In this document: positions 10,620 to 21,879 of the stretch, piece by piece | Layout: every line of letters begins with the position of its first letter | Numbering within the stretch: the stretch's first letter is position 1 | Source of the DNA: Charina bottae | Lineage: Eukaryota > Chordata > Lepidosauria > Squamata > Charinaidae | NCBI GenBank assembly: GCA_023362775.1 | Contig: JALMGJ010000012.1 | Coordinates: 20,101,501 to 20,165,500 of the forward strand | Direction: 5' to 3' | Length of the DNA: 64,000 bases | Made by a program: the position numbers and the translations under genes | Notes under the pieces: model-generated | The model's input: the letters and a program-made list of their open reading frames with translations, nothing else | What the model was told of the DNA's origin: nothing | Databases searched by the model: none

Positions 10620-11700
10620 GGTAGCTGTATTTCATTATAACCTTCCATAGATAATCTATGTCTATATATGACTCTTTCATAAGCTGCTAGTAACATCAAT
10701 TCAGCAGACAACTGATTGGTTGAGGCCCATCTTTCTAATGCTGAAGAATAAGTCTTCTATAAGTAGGACATGGCAAATCACTTTCAAAAAAAATATGCAG
10801 ATTAGATCTCAACTTGAACAAAGTTGAGTTAATTCATGTAATAATTTCCTCCCCAAATGAAGAAGTTATAGGACACTGGTACAAACATATGCTGCGATGA
10901 AGTATTAATCTCATTGCATCTCAATCAACATAACATAACTCTACTCAGGCCTTTTCTATATAAGTGAAATTGAGATTTTTTTTAAAAAAAATAGTTCATC
11001 CCACTTAAAGATAAATTTGAGAAATTTTTACATTAATACAAAACTTCAGAAACATTTTGTGCACTCCCAAAAAGTAGCTGCCAGGGGATCGGGTAAATGA
11101 AAAAACCTATGAGAAGTAAATCAGGTTGTTAGCTGAGCAGCTGAGTCTCCTAACGAATATTTGACATCTCCATAAAATGTAATGTAATAAGGTTTTATCA
11201 GTATCTTGAAGACAGTCTAACACATCCAAAGGATGACAAATTGGGAAAAACTGTGCTAAATGCTGAAATTGGGACTATCTACATGCAAAATATTGCTTCC
11301 ACCCTGAACAACAGGTCATAAGTTTCCACAGCTTGCCATGATGATGACAAAATGATGAAATGTGTGTTGTGATGTGACAAGACAGCTCCACTCTTTCACA
11401 CCTGCATTATGATGTTACACACTAGTATATAAGAAGCGGAATTTGCATCACAACCTTGCAATGCGCATTACGTCCTTTACCCCCAAAAGTGTCACAGGGG
11501 ATCAAAAAGTCAAGATGGCTGTCATGGCAGCGAGATCAAAGCCCTGCCCTTTTGAACATGCATGCAAATTGAGTAGGGCCTTGAATGCACTGCCACAACC
11601 ACCATCATGACTTTTTTGATTCCCCCCATGGATTTCAATGCTTAGGACACCTTGCTACCCTGGAGATACTTTAATACATAATGTTGCTACCAGCTGTTGT
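10620..11700. other. Intergenic stretch, nothing recognised
   Basis: About 1.1 kb of AT-rich DNA without a repeat I recognise or an open frame with coding character. Confidence 0.45.
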
Positions 11701-11771
11701 TCTTTTTAAAAATTTTATCCCACCTTTATTATTTTTATAAATAACTCAAGGCGGTGAACATACCTAATACT

Positions 11772-12263
11772 ATGTATAGTCGAAGGCTTTCACGGCCGGA
11801 ATCCGATGGTGGTTGTGGGTTTTCTGGGCTGTGTGGCCGTGTTCTGGCAGTTTTTGTTCCTAACGTTTCACCATTAGCTGTGGCTGGCATCTTCAGAGGA
11901 CAGGAGCACAGCTAGAAGATTCTCTCTGTGCCCAAGTGGAACTCTACTCAACGAACTCTACTCAACCACAGAAATATACAAACAACTGACACAATAGATG
12001 TGCTAATCCCACACACGACAGCACCACACCCCCTAATCACCACAATAAACACTCTCCTAATCTCTTGTAAATGACCCACAGAAGACACACACCCTCTCAG
12101 CAGCTATAAATACCAGCAGGAACACACACTCTCCACTTGGGCACAGAGAGAATCTTCTAGCTGTGCTCCTGTCCTCTGAAGATGCCAGCCACAGCTACTG
12201 GCGAAACGTTAGGAACAAAAACTGCCAGAACATGGCCACACAGCCTGGAAAACCCACAACAAC
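11772..12263. mobile_element. Short PLE insertion with inverted terminal parts
   Basis: The insertion is flanked by CATACCTAATACT (11759-11771) and CATACCTGATACT (12264-12276), a 13-bp TSD with one mismatch. It begins with the antisense PLE terminus (TAGTCGAAGGCTTTCACGG) and ends with the sense one, so it is a head-to-head pair of ends with ~240 bp of non-coding PLE sequence between. No protein-coding part remains. Confidence 0.87.
12170..12216 (+). ncRNA. Hammerhead ribozyme, PLE right end (intact core)
   Basis: All core parts can be read. Stem I is TCCT (12172-12175) with AGGA (12211-12214). CTGAAGA is at 12176-12182. Stem II is GCCAG (12184-12188) with CTGGC (12198-12202). GAAA is at 12203-12206, and C-G-T-T (12207-12210) gives a palindromic ACGT in place of a looped stem III. 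Such minimal stem III designs are thought to act as dimers. Cleavage is predicted after T12210. An antisense copy, with a weakened stem II, lies at about 11864-11912. Confidence 0.8.
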
Positions 12264-12480
12264 CATACCTGATACTCCTTCCTCCTCCTATTTTCCCCAC
12301 AACAACAACCCTGTGAGTTTCTAGACCTGAAATTAAACAAAAAAATACCACCACCACCCCAGGTGACCAACACTGTTTCTCACAGTTTCACCTGTATACA
12401 CATCTGTCTTATATGTACATATTTCATAGAGGGAAGTGAATCACTATACCTCAACCCAACCCAAAGTTGGCAAGCATTGG

Positions 12481-12880
12481 TATATTTATTTATACAGTGC
12501 AACTATTGTATACCACTCACTTGAAAGACTCTAGACCAAAAAGTTTACAATGGCAAGAACACATCCACCATACTAAAAAACAAACAAAACACCCCCAATA
12601 CCCTATCACATGAAAATCCCATAAATAAAAACATATAATCTAATAAAATAACTCATATCAAAAGGCAACCTATCAGCACCATTTGTGCACAAATGCCAGA
12701 TGGAACAAAACGATCTTATCAGCCTTGTAAAAAGTGAGCTGGCTGAGGGGGCCCCAAAACTCAGGTAAGCAGTCCCATATTGTAGGGTCCACCACTGAGA
12801 ATGGTGACCTCCCTCCCATGTCATGTAGGGTATGTGGTGGGGACCTGCAACATCTCCTCTTGGGATGAACACACTGGGGT
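12481..12880 (-). repeat. L2/CR1-clade LINE 3' remnant
   Basis: Antisense to the window, it reads like the C-terminal end of an L2-type ORF2 (GGTGGACCCTACAATATGGG region and a FVPSGICAQM-like end), with several stops. A nearly intact relative lies at 38138-42697. Confidence 0.6.
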
Positions 12881-14135
12881 GGGGGGAGCTTATTAATTAA
12901 GTTTTCACCAAAGCAAATCTTCACAACATTTTAGGAAAAAAATATAAGTGATGTTGTAATTTTTCAAGTATCACCCTTGAAGAGTCAAGTTCAAATAAAT
13001 AAATTCAAATAAATGAAAAAAATAAAAAATAAAAAAAGTTAACAAGCCACTAATTCAAAAAAGAGTAGGTCTTCCCTTAGTATAAAAGTAGAAACACATC
13101 TAACCAAACATCTGTAAAACTCACAGTGGTTTTTCCTTCTTCCTTGCCTTTAGCATCCTGAGCTTTCTGACTAGTTATAACTCTGTACATCTTTGCATTA
13201 TTTCACAGAGCAAAAACCACTGCACTAAACCAGCCCCAAACTCTTGACCTTCGAATTAAAATGTGACAGGAACATCTTGAAACTCTGAATGAAAGCATGT
13301 GGCGGTTTAGATGAGCTAATTAAATTTGTCAGCATACACAGGATAAGCATTTTTGTGGTTTAGGAGGTGAAAGAAGAGACTATAAGCAAACTCATCAAAC
13401 AAGTAACTAACAAGATTCCCTTAAACTGAAAGGTTGAGTGGAGTTAACAGGTTCAAAATATAATTATCTAGACAATAGTTGGAAACAAGGATGGGTGAGA
13501 ACTGGTCTATTTTGTTGCTCCATATCTCATTATCTCTATTCCACAAGGTCAATGATTTGTATTATGGCCAATGATAGAGAAATTCACAGAACCAACTTTG
13601 ATCTTAACCGATGAACCTATGGTAGTAAAGGTAAAGGCATTCTCAAGTCCATGAAGTCATCACTTCATCACATGCATTTGCATGCCAAACATAATGGACT
13701 TCCCATGACAAACATGTCTGTAGTGTCAGGTATGCAAGTACACACTTAAGTGTGGTCAGAGTTCAGAGGAAAATCAGCCTCCTGAGCCCCATCATGTGGA
13801 GCCTGCTGCCTCCCCTCTTGGCCAAAAGGCAGCTGCACAATTGGGGATTTTCATTCTTCTTACATTTAATAGGATTGCCGGAGCTCAAAACCATCATCCC
13901 ATCAAGATAAACGTCTTGGGTGCCCACTTTTAAGCAATCTGAATTCAATTAGGCTAATTAGAAAACAAGCAAAGAAGGATTGCATTAATGTAGCTTTACT
14001 GTGTGAAACTCAAAAATCTTTATGAGAGAAACAGGTGGAAGAAAGAGGAGCGAAGTGATGAATTTTACAAATCACTGCATTTCATTCACAAATGCCAGAA
14101 GCCCAGAAGCTTGCTTAATGGCTGCTCTCGTTACT
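12881..14135. other. Intergenic stretch, nothing recognised
   Basis: Mostly unique-looking AT-rich DNA. A patch at about 13621-13760 (GGTAAAGGCATTCTCAAG onward) may be an old SINE, but I cannot classify it. Confidence 0.4.
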
Positions 14136-14143
14136 AGTTAGAT

Positions 14144-14415
14144 CAGAGCTTTCCAAACTGTGTGTCGCGACACAAAAGTGTGTCGCCACACACAGTCTGG
14201 TGTGTCGCCACACAACCCAGGAAGCGCTGATCATCATCAGCGCTTCGGGGTTTTCCCACGGCGACACACCAACGGTGGCACACAAAAACCTGAAAGCGGC
14301 AGCAACGCTTCCGGGTTTTTGCGCGCTGCCATAACGGCGGCAGTTCCGGGTTTTCCCGCGGCGACACACCAACGGCGGTTGGTGTGTCGCCGCGGGAAAA
14401 CTTTGGAAAGCCCTG
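14144..14415. mobile_element. hAT-type MITE, family B (complete)
   Basis: Ends CAGAGCTTTCCAAACTG and TTTGGAAAGCCCTG with a perfect 8-bp TSD AGTTAGAT at 14136-14143 and 14416-14423. The interior has repeated GTGTCGCCACAC and GCTTCCGGGTTTT blocks. It is 272 bp and non-coding. It serves as the reference for the interrupted copy at 2788-7147. Confidence 0.94.
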
Positions 14416-14924
14416 AGTTAGATTATTGTGTCCTCAAAGAGCAGATCTCATTAGAAGACTCTAACATTTAAGAAAAGTATGAAGAAGAACATTGTCCTTC
14501 AGATAGCCAGGTAACAGACTAACACTTTCATTTTTTCCTGGAAACTAACTGGGAAAACCAGTGGAATTCTTTTTAGATTTGTGTAAGTCTGGTACCTTTT
14601 GTCCATTGCTATTTTAATACCTTGTCAGCTCCATTCTGGATCACTCCTATGGATCTCTAGGAAGTGCGCAGGATTCTTTGTGATGTTGGCTTCACCATAC
14701 ATTGACTGGAGCCCTACTCCATCTAGCTACTCAAGGTGGCCAGGGAGGGGACTGGAATATCCAAGCAGTAGCCAATACCTCCTTGAGCAAAAGGGAGGCT
14801 CTATCAGTTTTGAAATAGGTGCTGGTCTGCCCATTTCTCAAGAGACCAGCCTTCCAGTGAGCTTTTATGGTTGAAGGTAGACTAGAACCTGGGCCTTCCC
14901 CATCCTGATCCATCACTTTAATAT

Positions 14925-15940
14925 ATCTATTATTATTATTGGTTGCACAGTCAGCCAGATGTTTAGACTGGATTTGGCATTTTTATCCACCTAACTATTG
15001 AGTCCTTCCCAAGGACCTGGGAGAGGCAGATGTTTTTTTATGGTGTTAAAGGCATTGTCGCAGGATATAAGCTGTTCCAAGTCAAGCTGCCTTTTGCAAT
15101 TGACTGATGGTGAATTTGTTAAAGTTATTTGGTAAAGTCATGCTATGCAGAATCAAATGCATGGCATTTTCTTCACTATGAATCTGGCCAGAAAGTGGAA
15201 AATTCCAAGCCTCTCCGCTGTAGCTCGTAAACAACAGATGTCCTTTCTATCTAGTCAAAACAAAACCTTATCAGTATTTTTCCCAGGAGAACTGAATCTC
15301 GAGGGAAAGCCAATGTGCAACACTGCCACCCCATGACGGTTTATAGTAAGTACAATTGTTACCAAAATGTTAGGCCGAAAGAGGTGCCTGGCCCATTTTA
15401 ACCAATCAGAATTCTGAGCCATGGGTATATTTCAGCTATGAACCATGGGTATTCATTCTCACTTATGTTCTTCCTATGCTTTCTCTATGTAGACTGCTAT
15501 CTACATGTACTTTTGTATCTGAACTGTAACTATGCCTGGTCTTTGCACAGACCATGATGTTTTCTTTCCATTCTGGTGATGGAACTCTGCTTATGCTTTG
15601 ATTTTTCCTTTTTGCAATAATGCACTATACATCCATTATTGCCTTATGCTATCAATAAATATATTGTTAGCTTTACAACACGTTGTTTGGATTACTTCAA
15701 GCCTGAAACCCCAAAGGCCACCATCATCTATCAGAATTTGTCAATGCTGATAATGTTCAAATGGTGTTCCAGATGTTTTGTAATTGCACCCAAGACACCT
15801 ATTACTATTGGTACTACCTTTGCTTTCTTTTGCCACAGTCATTCTACTTCTATTTGTAGGTCTTTTTATTTTGTGATTATTAAATGGCCAACATCTCTGG
15901 AGATTGACAGATCACACAAGAATTTAGAATTCTTATATAA
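14925..15940 (+). repeat. LINE 3' remnant split by a solo LTR
   Basis: The parts 14925-15116 (GGTTGCACAGTCAGCCAGATG) and 15734-15940 (GTAATTGCACCCAAGACACC) read as one old non-LTR 3' end. They are broken at GAATT, where an LTR has inserted. From memory it resembles the 3' region of R4/Dong-type elements of reptiles; this assignment is weak. Confidence 0.5.
15117..15733 (+). mobile_element. Solo LTR (617 bp)
   Basis: The segment begins TGTTAAAG and ends CTATCA, the TG...CA ends of LTRs, and is flanked by the 5-bp repeats GAATT at 15112-15116 and 15734-15738. An AATAAA at 15654-15659 sits about 75 bp before the end, as expected for an R/U5 border. No internal retroviral or gypsy genes remain. 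ERV versus Ty3-like origin cannot be decided. Confidence 0.8.
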
Positions 15941-17741
15941 AACTGTGCAAAATGTTGGTAGGAACATCAAAATGTCATGAGTTTTCTTGATCTCACAAGA
16001 TTTCATCCATTTAAATTATAAATGTGTTTGTGTGTATTTTTTATCTATCCCCACACAGGCATGCACACACATATGGACACCATCTAAAAAGAATACTTGG
16101 TGAAATCAGAGGCCAAGTTGCTAACCCTGTGGCTTTTGCAGTAATCCTCAAAAGTTTTCAGAGGTGTTAAAGTACTTTGCCAAAGGGAGATTGGAAAGCA
16201 CTGGTTAAGCTTTTGGACTAGGAGTGCAGAAAGATTTGCATAGATGCAGATAGAGATAGAGATGATATAGGTACATGCATACACACTTGCACGTTTTATT
16301 TTATTTCACTTTACATTACTTTACTATACTTTATTTATAATTAGACTTACATGGCTGCCCAATTAGAAAGACTCAGGGCAGCTTATATTAAAAACTCAAT
16401 AAAAACAGGCTTACATAGCCCAAGCCACCCAATGGTGACCATACGCACTCATTAGGCATGGAGTGCTGACTATTGGGGATGAGAAAAGGGATGAGAAAAC
16501 CTGGGAAATGGGGAACAGCCTGGGATATCTTGGAAGGAAGCCTGCTTAACCTTCTGGAGCAATGTAAAGGAACATCCCACACTGCAAAAGTTGGTTGCAG
16601 CTTCATCTGCCCTAAAAAAATTCTAAACCGGCAATGCACAAGAAGATCAAGAGCGGTTCCTGCTTCCTGCCAGAAGGATGAAGCAAGTGAAAGCAGGAAC
16701 AAGAAAGCAGGATTTTGCAGGGTAGCAAAACAGAAGCGGGAACAGAAGATGGACAAAAGTGGATCTCTTTAGAAGTAGCATAAAGAGGGCCTGGGAAAAC
16801 ACGGTGGCCAGAATAAAAAGGGTTCCGTCTCGCACAACTGCTGATGATATCAGGCGTTCTTCAAGTTGTTCAAATCAGGAGCAGGGTGGCATTTGAAAAA
16901 GAGGAAGAAAAAAAATAACAGAGTTGAAATGACAACATATTAGGAACATTGTACCAGCTATTCACTGGCGCTACTGGGTTCGCCGAATTACACAGCAACT
17001 GGGATGGGGCACAATGCTCCCCAGCTGGCGGCTTTGAGCATCCGCTGTTGCATCTACAATGCCACTGACCTGCTCTTTGAAACCAGCACAAAAGGCACCC
17101 CCGAGGCTTTCTTGTTCACCCCCCCCCCCTCTTTTCAAAGCAGCCAGCTCTTTTCTCTTTCTCCTCCCATAATAAAAACAGCCTTGCCCAGCAATACTAG
17201 GAATTGCAGGGCAACTGATGGGAGGAATTAATTGGTGGAAACAAAGCCGATAAGCCCTTTAACAACATGTGGGCAGAAGCTTAGAGGAAACACTGCCAAT
17301 CTCGGTGGAGGAGGATAGCAGCCAGGTGGGGATTTTCAGGTTAAGCTACCTCCCTGCCTGCCTCCAGCCCCAGTTAGCTGTTTACATGAGTTTCACTTTA
17401 TTTTGTTTACTTTTTTACATTCTGGATTCCTCCCCCACCCCCCACCCCCCAGTTTTGGTAGTTGGCCCAAGGACTTGCTTGAATGGAAAGCAAGATGCAT
17501 ATCAAATCAAAGGAGTGGCAAACATTTTCATCTCTAGTCCTGTTTCCTGATAGCCAACTGCCTCTGGTATCGATGAGCAAAAGCCTTTCTCTGCTGCTTG
17601 TCCCAATGCCTGACATCAAGATAGACTACCCCAGATGGGGAGGTTTTATTTCTTGACTTAAAAAGGAACTAGGCATCACTTTCTGCCCACCTGGATCTAC
17701 AAGTGATGTATAGTTATATCTTTGTGCGTGAGATTTGTCAG
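15940..17741. other. Intergenic stretch, no gene
   Basis: A LINE-like tail is present near 16290-16440 (GGCTGCCCAATTAGAAAGAC region). The rest, including an open frame at 16388-16772 on both strands, has no recognisable protein or repeat. Confidence 0.4.
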
Positions 17742-17850
17742 GGCTCGGAACCTAAGTAGAGTCAGACCTGGTTAGCAGCTGGATGGGGCTTGGCCAAGGC
17801 ATACCAGGTCCATGAACCAGACTAGGAGAAAGCCATGGCAAATAATTTTT
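17742..17850 (+). repeat. 5S-rRNA-derived SINE fragment
   Basis: GGCTCGGAACCTAAGTAGAG, then CCTGGTTAGCAGCTGGATGGG and ATACCAGGT follow the 3' half of vertebrate 5S rRNA (CTCGGAAGCTAAGCAGGGTC, CCTGGTTAGTACTTGGATGGG). The tail GGAGAAAGCCATGGCAAATA is a SINE-like end rather than the 5S terminus. It is a retroposed fragment, not a working 5S gene. Confidence 0.75.
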
Positions 17851-18354
17851 GACACACCCATATATGGGTGTGTTTATGTAGTCCCCAATTTTTTATTTAT
17901 TCAATTTATTACGGTCGTAAACCAGTACAAGCAGAGTGCTCAGTGAATGTATATCAATCTATCTTAATAGATAATAAATGAAATGAAACTTATGACAAAA
18001 TTAAAATACATTTATAAAAACAACCTAAGTAACATCTTTGAGTGAGGTCATGTAGTCACCAAGAATTGGGCTTAATTCAAAGGAGCATATACATCGTACA
18101 CACAGACACATAATTGTGCATCACTTTATAGATCCAGGTGGACAGAATATGATGCCTAATCACTTTTTTAATCATAAGCACGTGTCAAGAAATAGAACCT
18201 CCACATATGGGGCAGTCTATCTCAATGTCAGGTGCCTGACATAATATATCAGGGCTATGCCCATTTGAAAAATAATTTGGAAGAAGTGCTTCAGACTTTT
18301 TTTATCAAGTAATAGAAGCATAGTGTTGAAAGGGACCATAGATATCATCTAATT

Positions 18355-18769
18355 CAGCGGTCCCCAACCTTTTTGGCACCAGGGACCGGTTTCGTGGAAG
18401 ACAATTTTTCCACAGACTGGGGTGGGGGGACGGTTTCAGGATGAAACCATCGGAAGTGGTAAATAAAATAATGGGCGGGCCACGCGCGGACTAAAATAAG
18501 TGTCGGATTCTGACTTCTCATAAGAAGCGCGCAACCTAGATCCCTTGCATGTGCAGTTTACAGTAGGGTTCGCGCTCCTATGAGAATCTAATGCCGCCGC
18601 TGATCTGACAGGAGGCGAAGCTCAGGTGGTAATGTGAGTGATGGGGAGCGGCTGTAAATACAGATGAAGCTTCGCTCGCTCGCCCACCGCTCACCTCCTG
18701 CTGTGCGGCCCGGTTCCTAACAGGCCACGGACCGGGACTGGTTCATGGCCCGGGGGTTGGAGACCCCTG
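18355..18769. mobile_element. hAT-Charlie-type MITE, family D
   Basis: Ends CAGCGGTCCCCAACC and GGTTGGAGACCCCTG. TSDs ATCTAATT (18347-18354) and ATCTAGTT (18770-18777) match at 7 of 8. The interior (GGCACCAGGGACCGGTTTCG, GCGGCCCGGTTCCTAACAGG) resembles Charlie-type elements known from mammals and others. The family name would need a library search. Confidence 0.88.
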
Positions 18770-18809
18770 ATCTAGTTCACCTCCTGCTCAGGCCAGGTTC
18801 TCCTAAGAG

Positions 18810-18944
18810 CAGTGTTTCTCAACCTCAGCAACTTTAAGATGGGTGGACTTCAATTCCCAGAATTCCCCAGCCAGCATAGCTGGCTGGGGAATTCTGGGAG
18901 TTGAAGTCCACCCATCTTAAAGTTGCTGAGGTTGAGAAACACTG
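18810..18944. mobile_element. Fully palindromic hAT-type MITE, family C
   Basis: 135 bp. The left arm CAGTGTTTCTCAACCTCAGC and its complement at the right end extend through almost the whole element around GCATAGCTGG. TSDs CCTAAGAG and CCCTAGAG match at 6 of 8. Confidence 0.85.
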
Positions 18945-19130
18945 CCCTAGAGTTTCTCTGACAAATGACCATTCACTCTCTGAAGACTCCCAGTGAAGAA
19001 GAGCTCAGCACTTCATGTGTCAGCTGGTTCCACCGGCTAATAGCTCATATGGTCAAGAAGTTCCTCCTGATGTCTAGCTCTCTGCTAAACAGTGTGAGCT
19101 TGGAAAAAAAAACTGCAGTACTTTAATTAA

Positions 19131-20560
19131 GCTCCTGATGGAAAGGTGGGATAGAGATCCATCAAATAATTAAATGACTTCTCAAAACAATCCATCTTTA
19201 TACTTGATATTTCACAGGAACCTCAGCAGGAAAATGTCAAAGAGATCTGGCCTCTGAGAATAAATGAAATAAAATTTATGACAAAATTAAAATACATTTA
19301 TATTTGTATAAATGTATTCCACGGTGCAATAGGGCTGAAGAAAAGCAAACACATTTTAGGTTACCGGCTGAATACGATTTCTGAATCGCAAAAAAAGAAT
19401 AGCTCTCCTCTGTTTTTACACTGGCCAGATCCCATCTCACATACTCTGCCTGTTTAAGAAGGAATGGTTTAGACTAGAGAAAGTGAAAAAAAAACCTGCT
19501 AAAAATGGCAAAGAGGACAATCGGGGAGAATTAAGGACTGAAGGTAGAGGAGATGATCATACTTTTCCAAGCCCTGAAGGGCAGACCCCCCAAGAAGAAG
19601 GGCAACGCCTGGTCTGTCGTTCCAGGATACGTAGAATTGGGGTGTCTGCAGAGAGGAGGTAAAAATGGTCAAGATGGCGGCCACAATCTTGTGATTGAAG
19701 CCCAGCCCTTTTTACATGCTTCGGGGAGTGGTGACCTTCAGTAGGGATTTAACACACATACCCCCCTCTGCTTCCAAGTCAGGGGCTTCTGCAGACTTAG
19801 TCGGGTGGGGGCACTTTGACCTGCCCAGCTCCAGCTGAAATTGTAGAAAGGCGGAATCCGGGTGAATGATGAGAGAATTCTTGATTGTAAGATTGGACAG
19901 CAGGGTGTCTTCCAGCAAAGGCTGGGTATAGGATGGCCCCGTCTGACTCAGTGACTCAATATCTTCTCACAATTTATTATTCTGAGGAAGCTACAATAGT
20001 TATTCACCACCGGAGCGATTGCACTTGTATCGTTACTGTTCAATAAAGGGGACTATGGAAGCATCTGTTTTTTGGCTGATATAAATGCACTGCTTTTATT
20101 AATATCCTTCATTTTTTTCTCCACTGTAATTTTTTATCCAATTATTTCTTTCTATGGGATGATACATAGAATCATAGAATCACTACTACATTTAGTAGTG
20201 TATCTTACAAAGAGTAGAGAATACTGTTGTTTTTTAAAGTTGCACTGGCTGTAAGGGAGGGGAATTACAATCCATAGAAAGCCTGCACATTTTAATATAT
20301 TTATTTAAACCATTTCTATCCTCCCATCCCACGTGTTTATAGCTACCCACATGAACTTCGTGTTGGCCCGAGGAAGTTATTGTCCCAGTACGGGATTTTA
20401 CAACAAAGAGAAGGACGTTTCTTCACGATCGCGTTGCTGTTTCTGTTACGAATGATTATAACCTTACAGACATGATTATTGTTAATCATCAGAACAAAAG
20501 GTAATGTGCTAGAGGTTGCTCTTACTGTACTCAGATTAGACGAAAAAAAACGGAAGGATG
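19131..20560. other. Intergenic stretch, no gene
   Basis: A motif shared by 17970-18015 and 19262-19305 (ATGACAAAATTAAAATACAT) suggests an old repeat. A CR1-like octamer end (ATAGAATCATAGAATCA) is at about 20165-20182. No coding sequence is recognised. Confidence 0.4.
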
Positions 20561-20589
20561 GAATCAAGCAGAGAAATGTTTACCGCCAT

Positions 20590-20880
20590 CTTCCTTCAGG
20601 GAATACCTCTAGAGCGCGCTCGCTGGTCGCCAGGTCCCATGTGACTTTAGCATGTGCAGAGTGCCACGGCCGCACGTCGGGGTTCGCAAGCCCGCTTTTC
20701 GTTTGAAGGAGCTCCGCCTTCCTCGATTCGCTCTCCTTCCACGAACCCGCTTGCCTGGGATTCCTTGAGGATCTAGAAGGGAAGGGCGCGATCCGAAAAT
20801 CCGTCGGCGGTGCTTTCGGAGCGTTGCAAAATTGCTGTTTCGGAGAGCAGAATTTTGGGCGTCCATCAGCCTAGCGCGCT
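20590..20880. promoter_or_regulatory. CpG-rich patch about 1.7-1.9 kb upstream of RAX
   Basis: CpG density rises sharply (GAGCGCGCTCGCTGGTCGCC, CCGCACGTCGGGG, GTCGGCGG), in contrast to the AT-rich surroundings. It could be an upstream promoter or part of the RAX control region. Open frames on both strands here have no recognised homology. Confidence 0.35.
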
Positions 20881-21879
20881 GGGAAACCAGGGCAGAAACG
20901 AAGCCCAGCAAAATTTCCCTTCTTTCACTCCGAAGAAAGACAAAACTTCTTTTTTCCTTTCCTTTCTTTTTTCTTTTTAAAGAATCCTTACAACCAGGCA
21001 TGGAAGCGTGTAACGATTAATTCGTGCGACCAATCGATTAATACAGATTAAGAGGTTACGTTTTAAATGGGCTTGTAAGCGGAGTCTCAGGCTATCTCGC
21101 CTTGCGGATTTCAGTCCTGAGTGGAATTCCGCGCTGAAAAGTATCCCGCGGCAGGAGATAAAACGGTTGTTCTCACCCAAGGACGCCCAAAAGTCTATCG
21201 ACGATCGGGTTTAAACCGCTTTTAAAATCGCTCATTTGCTGTGGTGGGGCAGTCCATAAAGAAAGTGAATTTTACAGGGTGCGTTGGTGGGTCTGTGGGG
21301 TGTGAGAGAGATCATATGGGACTTAAAATGGGAGGGGCGAAGTGGAAGAGGAGAATAAAATATGCTTGAAAGGGCCTTTTAATTATTCCCTTCGCCCTTT
21401 TTATTATTCGTTGTTTTGCTTTTTATTATTTGATTTAAAAAACTAGGAAACTAAGGGATGCAATTCAGCCCCCTCAGTGGGTGAACGCATTTTAGATAAA
21501 CTTTTTGGAAACTCCTCCGCATTACTGGGCTCAGAAGTCTCAAGGCTCCCGCTGCCATTCGCTTCTTCCTTATCCTGGTATCCTAAACGGCCAAATAAAA
21601 TTTTCCAGAACGTCCCTAACAAGATTCTCTCATTTTAAAGAGCAGCCGTTGTTTTAAAAGCTCCCTTCCCCAAATGTCGAGCCAAGTCCTAGTTTACTTT
21701 TAATGCATTTTTTAAAAAGTGAGGGAAGGTCATCTCTTGCAGAATTCCCAAATCATTTTTTCTGGGATGGGTTGCTCTCCTTTCGGTTATTTTTGGCGAG
21801 TCTGGCAAGGATCTGTCTCTTGCTCTAAATCAACATATGTTTTTTCTCTCTGGACCGATCTCAACTGGAGTCAGCGAAT

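Larger units (their letters stand above)
11706..12345 (-). repeat. CORE-type SINE tail, split by a PLE
   Basis: The antisense SINE end (TTTTATCCCACCTTTATTA, then AACTCAAGGCGGTGAACATA) stops at 11771 and resumes at 12264 with CATACCTGATACTCCTTCC. It matches the continuous copy at 28190-28300. Only the LINE-like end of the SINE is present. Confidence 0.8.
18300..19130 (+). repeat. CR1-type LINE 3' remnant split by two MITEs
   Basis: Pieces 18300-18354, 18770-18809 and 18945-19130 join to the CR1-like 3' sequence (GAAAGGGACCATAGATATCATCT, TTCACCTCCTGCTCAGGCC, AAGAAGTTCCTCCTGATGTC). Two MITEs sit in it, each with its own target duplication. Confidence 0.75.

Noticed and set aside
17742..17810. 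5S rRNA gene
   Set aside because: Only the 3' half is recognisable, with substitutions and a SINE-like tail.
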